Below, in pieces: positions 59,771-64,000 of a DNA stretch of 64,000 bases. The stretch lies in contig OY763072.1 of assembly GCA_963666865.1 (NCBI GenBank), positions 1,116,001-1,180,000 on the forward strand, read 5' to 3'. Positions within the stretch are counted from its first letter, which is position 1. Each line of letters begins with the position of its first letter. The notes beneath the pieces are model-generated. The model was given only the letters and a program-made list of their open reading frames with translations, did no database searches and was not told where the DNA came from. Made by a program: the position numbers and the translations under genes. This stretch comes from Bin87 sp963666865 (GTDB lineage Bacteria; Chloroflexota; Dehalococcoidia; Lucifugimonadales; UBA3495).

Positions 59771-60631
59771 ATGATTTACCGGATGTTTTCGCTAGCCACC
59801 GTCTTGCTGGTCGGGATACTTGCCGCCCTGGGGTGTGCGGCGGCTGCTACCACTGACAACCACAGTTCCGGCCCCACCGTGACCGTCTTCGCCGCGTCGT
59901 CGTTGGCCGAATCCTTGTCGGCGGTCGCCGCCGCTTTCGAGGCTGAGAACCCTGACGTGAGCGTGGTTTTCAACTTCGCGGGTAGCCAAACGCTGCGGAC
60001 CCAGTTGGAGCACGGGGCCGCCGCCGACGTGTTCGCATCGGCCAACTGGGAGCACATGGCGTCGGTCAAGCAGGCTGACCTGCTGGGAAATACTCCAGAG
60101 TATTTCGCCGCCAACCGCCTGGTGGTGGCGACGCCGGCCGACCGATCCTTGACCAAATCCGGCGCCGTGCAAACCCTGGAGGACCTGGCTCGCCCGGGCG
60201 TCAGCATCGCCGTAGCGGCCCAGGAGGTGCCGGCCGGGGCCTATACGCTCAATGCCCTGGATCTGATGGCTGCGTCGCCCGATTTCCCGGACGACTTCGC
60301 CGTTGCGGTGTTGTCCAACGTGGTCACCAACGAGACCAACGTGCGAGCCGTGGCTCAAAAGGTGGCCCTGGGAGAAGTGGACGCCGGCCTGATTTACGAG
60401 ACCGACGCGGCGGCGGATCAATACGCCGGATCATTCCGCCTCATCGAGATACCGCTACAGTTCAACCCGGCGGCGCAGTATCCGATTGCGTCGCTGGCGA
60501 CGGCGGTTCATCCGGAGGTTGCCCAGGCGTTCATCGCCTTTATCCAGAGCGACGCCGGGCAGGCCATTCTGCGAGAATATGGGTTCGCTCCTCCGACCAA
60601 CGTCGCCTGTCCCTGCGCGCGCGGATTGTAG
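59771..60631 (+). CDS. modA: Molybdate ABC transporter, substrate-binding protein
   Basis: 286 residues from the ATG at 59771. Signal-like N-terminus ending A-A-L-G-C (lipobox). T-V-F-A-A-S-S-L-A-E-S-L and F-N-F-A-G-S-Q-T-L-R-T-Q and G-A-A-A-D-V-F-A-S-A-N are hallmarks of ModA. It binds molybdate or tungstate outside the cell and delivers it to ModBC, needed by the Mo hydroxylase at 33-40 kb. Confidence 0.93.
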   Translation: MIYRMFSLATVLLVGILAALGCAAAATTDNHSSGPTVTVFAASSLAESLSAVAAAFEAENPDVSVVFNFAGSQTLRTQLEHGAAADVFASANWEHMASVKQADLLGNTPEYFAANRLVVATPADRSLTKSGAVQTLEDLARPGVSIAVAAQEVPAGAYTLNALDLMAASPDFPDDFAVAVLSNVVTNETNVRAVAQKVALGEVDAGLIYETDAAADQYAGSFRLIEIPLQFNPAAQYPIASLATAVHPEVAQAFIAFIQSDAGQAILREYGFAPPTNVACPCARGL

Positions 60632-60655
60632 GGGCGAATAATTATTCGCCCCTAC
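60628..60655. repeat. Dispersed palindrome, copy 5
   Basis: GTAGGGGCGAAT/ATTCGCCCCTAC inverted repeat directly after modA; its left edge overlaps the modA stop. Confidence 0.85.
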
Positions 60656-60671
60656 GTTAGGCTCCACGGCG

Positions 60672-61499
60672 ATGATGCGAATAACCAACGGCGGCAACCG
60701 AGGGGCGACACTTGGCCTGCTAGCTCCCGCCGGCATGGCGGCGACGGTCATCTACGTTTTATTCATCGGGTTGCCGGTGGTGGCGCTGCTGGTGCGGGCC
60801 GGGCAGCAGGACGGGTTCCTGGCCGGATTATCCGGCGACCTGGTGTTGCAGGCGCTGCGTCTCACGGTGGTGACCAGCGTCATCAGCCTGGCCATTGTGG
60901 TGGTGGTGGGCACGCCATTTGCGCTGCTATTGGCTCGTCGCACATCACCGGCGCTGCGGGTGATCGACACCTTTGTTGAGCTGCCCATCGTATTGCCCCC
61001 GGTAGTGGCCGGCGTGGCGATGCTGATGGCCTTCGGACGCAACGGCCTGCTGGGGCCGGCGTTGTCCAGCGTGGGTGTCTCGCTGCCGTTCACCACGGCG
61101 GCGGTCATATTCGCGCAGATCTTCGTGGCTGCGCCCTTCTACATCAGGGCGGCGCGGATCGGCTTCGCCGGCGTTGACCCGGCCTACGAAGAGGTCTCGC
61201 AGACGCTGGGGGTTTCGCCTTGGGCCACCTTCTGGCGATTGACGCTGCCCGTGGCCTGGCCGTCGCTGCTGACCGGGCTGACGCTGGCCTGGGCGCGGGC
61301 CGTGTCGGAGTTCGGGGCGACGATCATGTTCGCCGGCAACCTGACCGGACGGACCCAGACGATGCCGTTGGCCATCATGACGGCGATGGAGTCGAGCCTG
61401 GGGGCGGCGCTGGCGCTGGCGGTGCTGCTGTTGGCGATGTCGGCGCTGGCGCTGGCCGCCTTGAGCGCACTGCTGCGACGACCAGGCACGCCGGCATGA
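60672..61499 (+). CDS. modB: Molybdate ABC transporter permease
   Basis: 275 residues with about five to six hydrophobic helices. The permease EAA loop reads E-E-V-S-Q-T-L-G-V-S-P-W-A-T-F-W-R-L-T-L-P, and E-F-G-A-T-I-M-F-A-G-N is typical of ModB/CysT. Its stop overlaps modC (ATGA). Confidence 0.93.
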   Translation: MMRITNGGNRGATLGLLAPAGMAATVIYVLFIGLPVVALLVRAGQQDGFLAGLSGDLVLQALRLTVVTSVISLAIVVVVGTPFALLLARRTSPALRVIDTFVELPIVLPPVVAGVAMLMAFGRNGLLGPALSSVGVSLPFTTAAVIFAQIFVAAPFYIRAARIGFAGVDPAYEEVSQTLGVSPWATFWRLTLPVAWPSLLTGLTLAWARAVSEFGATIMFAGNLTGRTQTMPLAIMTAMESSLGAALALAVLLLAMSALALAALSALLRRPGTPA

Positions 61500-62614
61500 C
61501 GAAAGGAGCGGACGCGGCGGCCTTTGGGCGGTTTGCGGTGAGCCTGGGCGCCTTCCGCCTGGAGCTGTGCTTCAGCGTCGCGGCGGGGGAGGTGCTGGTG
61601 CTGTTCGGGCCGTCCGGGGCGGGCAAGACCACGGCGTTGCGGGCCATCGCCGGCCTGGCCCGGCCCGACGACGGCCATATCGCCATCGCGGGGAGGACGG
61701 TTTTCGCGTCAGGAGATGGAGCCGAACCGGATGAAATTTGGGTGCCGCCGCACCGGCGCGGGGTCGGCTACGTAACCCAGCAGAACCATTTGTTTCCTCA
61801 TTTGACGGTGCTGCGAAACATAGCCTACGGGCTGCGGGACCGGCGGGGCGCGATGGCGCAACAACGGGTGGCCGAGTTGATTGACCGCCTGCGACTAAAC
61901 GGCCTGGAAGAACGCCGGGGCTGGCAGCTATCGGGCGGGCAACAGCAGCGGACGGCATTGGCCCGGGCCTTGGCGCCGTCGCCGGACCTGCTGCTGCTGG
62001 ACGAACCCTTCGCCGCGCTGGACATGGAGCTGCGCCGAGAGTTGGGCGCGGAACTGCGGGCGACGGTGCGGCAGCTCGACGTGCCGGTGATCCTGGTGAC
62101 CCACAGCCGCGAGGAAGCCCTGGCGCTGGGCGACGCGGTGCAGATCATTGACGCCGGGCGGACAGTGGCCGTGGGGCCGCCGCTGACGGCGCTGGAGCAG
62201 CCGGGCCGCGGCCGAGTGGCCCGGCTGGTGGGCGTGGAGAACCTGCTGGAAATGCGAGTCGCCGCGCGGCTGCCCCAGGACGGCACGATGGTGTGCGACG
62301 CGGGGGAACATTCGCTGGAGACGCCGCTGGCCGACGGCTGCGCCGTGGGGGACGCTGTAACCGTGGGAGTACGGGCGTCCGACATTATCCTGGCGTCGGG
62401 GCCGCTGCCCCAGTCCTCAGCACGCAACACCTGGGCGGGCACGGTTGCCGGCGTAACGCTGCGTCCGCCGGGCTACGAGGTGGCGTTGGATTGCGACGGC
62501 ATCGTATTGCGGTGCCACATTACCGGGACGTCTTTGGAGTCGATGAGCATAACGCCCGGTATGCCCCTGTGGGCGATTTTCAAAGCGTCCTCCTGTTTCC
62601 TGCTGAGCGAGTAG
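61496..62614 (+). CDS. modC: Molybdate ABC transporter ATPase
   Basis: 372 residues. Walker A G-P-S-G-A-G-K-T, signature L-S-G-G-Q-Q-Q-R, Walker B L-L-L-L-D-E-P-F and H-loop H-S-R-E-E-A; the last 120 residues form a TOBE-like oxyanion regulatory domain. Start overlaps modB. Confidence 0.93.
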   Translation: MTKGADAAAFGRFAVSLGAFRLELCFSVAAGEVLVLFGPSGAGKTTALRAIAGLARPDDGHIAIAGRTVFASGDGAEPDEIWVPPHRRGVGYVTQQNHLFPHLTVLRNIAYGLRDRRGAMAQQRVAELIDRLRLNGLEERRGWQLSGGQQQRTALARALAPSPDLLLLDEPFAALDMELRRELGAELRATVRQLDVPVILVTHSREEALALGDAVQIIDAGRTVAVGPPLTALEQPGRGRVARLVGVENLLEMRVAARLPQDGTMVCDAGEHSLETPLADGCAVGDAVTVGVRASDIILASGPLPQSSARNTWAGTVAGVTLRPPGYEVALDCDGIVLRCHITGTSLESMSITPGMPLWAIFKASSCFLLSE

Positions 62615-62786
62615 CGGATAGTCAGAAGCAGGATTTTCGGGATTATGGAGATTAGCCGGATTAGGAGCCGGGCCTACTGCCCTTGGCAACGCTGCGCAGT
62701 AATCCGGTAAATCCAAAAAATCCGGTGAATCCTGCTTCTGATGATACAATCTGCCTGTTTCCGCAATGGGCAACAGGAGAATGAAA

Positions 62787-63578
62787 ATGCCGCGTCTGGA
62801 AGGGAAAGTTGCGTTGATCACGGGGGCCACCGGCGGTATCGGCCGGGCGGCCGCGGCGTTGTTCGCCGAGGAGGGCGCGCGGGTGGCGCTGGTTGACCTG
62901 GACGAAGGGGCGTTGCAGGAAGTGGCGCGGTCCATCGGGGAGGACCGGGCCAGTTACACCGCCGCCGACGTGACGCAGCCCGACCAGACGCAAGCCTTCG
63001 TCAACGCGGCGGTGGAACGCTGGGGCGGCATCGACGTGTTCCTGGCCAACGCCGGCATAGAGGGCCAGTTGTCCTCCATACCGGACTATCCCATCGACGT
63101 CTTTGACCGGGTGATGGCGGTCAACGTGCGGGGTGTGTGGCTGGGCATCAAGTACGTGGTGCCGGTGATGCGGGAACGGGGCGGCGGCAGCATCGTCATC
63201 ACGTCGTCCACCGCCGGGATCGGCGCAGGACCGGATATGTCGGCCTACACCACCAGCAAGCACGCGGTGATCGGGTTGATGCGGACCGCCGCGATGGAGG
63301 GCGCGCCGCTGGGCATCCGGGTCAACACGGTGAACCCGGCGCCCATCGAGACGCGGATGATGCGTTCCATCGAGGAGCAGAGGGTCGCGGCTATGGACGA
63401 TCCCAACATTACCGTGGAGCAGACTTACCGGGCGGCGTCGGCGCGGATCCCGCTGGGACGTTACGGTCACCCGGAGGAAGTGGCCCGGCTGATGCTGTTC
63501 CTGGGCAGCGACGACAGCAGCTTCTGCACGGGCGGCGTGTACATGGTGGATGGGGGGCGGTCCGCCGGAGGTCGGTAG
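62787..63578 (+). CDS. Short-chain dehydrogenase/reductase
   Basis: 263 residues from the ATG at 62787. T-G-A-T-G-G-I-G-R (cofactor), N-A-G-I-E and catalytic Y-T-T-S-K with upstream S-S-T. Acidic D-L-D at the second strand suggests NAD preference. The C-terminus has Y-M-V-D-G-G. Substrate unknown; could act on a 3-hydroxyacyl or alcohol. Confidence 0.9.
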   Translation: MPRLEGKVALITGATGGIGRAAAALFAEEGARVALVDLDEGALQEVARSIGEDRASYTAADVTQPDQTQAFVNAAVERWGGIDVFLANAGIEGQLSSIPDYPIDVFDRVMAVNVRGVWLGIKYVVPVMRERGGGSIVITSSTAGIGAGPDMSAYTTSKHAVIGLMRTAAMEGAPLGIRVNTVNPAPIETRMMRSIEEQRVAAMDDPNITVEQTYRAASARIPLGRYGHPEEVARLMLFLGSDDSSFCTGGVYMVDGGRSAGGR

Positions 63579-63601
63579 GATCCGGCGAGCATCAGGATGA
63601 T

Positions 63602-63738
63602 GGTTCGACAGGCTGAGGATGATGGTTCGACAGGCTCACCATGAGCGGGTGGGTGGTTGTTGGGGTGGTTTGGCTCCTTTGGGTCTTGTGGTTCGACAGG
63701 CTCAGGGTGATGGTTCGACAGGCTCACCATGAGCGGGG
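63602..63738. repeat. GTTCGACAGGCTCACCATGAGC-type dispersed repeats
   Basis: Two composite copies (63602-63649 and 63688-63738) of GGTTCGACAGGCT... units ending CACCATGAGCGGG lie after the SDR gene, 38 bp apart, with GGATGATGG/GGGTGATGG joints. These units occur in many bacterial genomes as intergenic repeats. Confidence 0.85.
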
Positions 63739-64000
63739 TTTGTTGATTGGGAAGGCAGGATTTCCCGCCGGGGGCGGACTTGGCCCGCCAGAGGCGGACT
63801 TTGCAGCAGCACTTCGTTGTCAGCATACGGCCGGTTGGGGTACGCAACTATTTTTCCCTACTTTTTCGTGTACTCGGTACGCCAGAGGCGCACCTGCGCG
63901 CGGGCACGGACAGTCCCGGTGGTCGAGCCGGCAATCCGATTGAGGTGGTCTGGTCTAACTGAGCCTTGCCGAGTGCGACCGGTTGCGATTTGGAAACTGA
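63739..64000. other. Repeat-rich right edge, no supported gene
   Basis: Contains two CCCGCC..GGCGGA palindromic units (63765-63800) and a degenerate one near 63879. Short plus ORFs (63641-63943, 63747-63962) have no ribosome site and overlap repeats, so no gene is called. Confidence 0.6.

Noticed and set aside
63641..63943. 100-codon plus ORF at the right end
   Set aside because: Its hydrophobic and R-Q-A-H-H-E-R-G parts come from intergenic repeats and no ribosome site is present.

Overview
The window is GC-rich chromosomal DNA from an uncultured-looking bacterium. No rRNA or other phylogenetic marker is present. The gene mix (standalone CofE for coenzyme F420, a CaiB-type CoA-transferase, molybdenum hydroxylase genes, a B12-dependent acyl-CoA mutase, DUF1501/DUF1800 genes, and many HEPN, PIN and BrnT-type small genes) fits a Chloroflexota lineage such as Dehalococcoidia/SAR202. 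That placement is inference. Genes are dense, mostly on the minus strand, and broken up by small toxin-antitoxin (TA) and defence-like genes.

Layout. 1-2.2 kb: start of an amidohydrolase, a coiled-coil membrane protein and a CapA-family protein. 2.59-8.39 kb: an IS1595-type transposon of about 5.8 kb with 44-bp terminal inverted repeats and an 8-bp target duplication. It splits a TIGR03086-type gene and carries an odd tRNA, a fibronectin-type secreted protein, a degenerate cytosine-methyltransferase-like protein and small membrane proteins. 8.7-16.7 kb: an AprA-like flavoprotein, a HEPN-like pair, a thioredoxin/NHL-repeat protein with an in-frame UGA in its redox motif (a likely selenoprotein), an MNT-HEPN fusion and two tandem dienelactone hydrolases. 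16.7-26.4 kb: aminotransferase, BrnT-like module, MFS transporter, DNA polymerase IV, CofE, a HicAB-like pair, and a methyltransferase-HNH fusion. 26.5-29.1 kb: cobalamin adenosyltransferase, hisH and hisA, with an aspartic-protease pair between the his genes. 29.2-33.2 kb: acetyltransferases, Nudix, MoaD-like protein and cytochrome c.

33.3-40.1 kb: a molybdenum hydroxylase operon (FAD, 2Fe-2S and Mo subunits) interrupted by a DUF433/DUF5615 TA pair and a DUF262 protein. 40.3-44.4 kb: CaiB transferase and an IS982-type element that cleanly splits a HEPN-like gene with a 5-bp duplication. 44.4-49.2 kb: a metabolic cluster of mutase large subunit, B12-binding subunit, PaaK-type CoA ligase and metallo-hydrolase. 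The large subunit has Ile, Asp and Gln at the positions and spacing that mark 2-hydroxyisobutyryl-CoA mutase. 49.2-57 kb: PLD-like gene, orphan antitoxin, a DUF1800-NHL-DUF1501 operon and a GMC oxidoreductase. 57.2-63.6 kb: VapBC-like pair, SGNH hydrolase, a modABC molybdate transporter that could feed the Mo hydroxylase, and a short-chain dehydrogenase. The right end is repeat-rich and non-coding.

The main candidates for new biology are the NHL/thioredoxin selenoprotein at 11.6-13.2 kb, the 2-hydroxyisobutyryl-CoA mutase cluster at 44-49 kb, and the passenger-carrying IS1595 element with its tRNA of GGA anticodon and no long variable arm. Two families of short palindromes are scattered through intergenic and even coding DNA.
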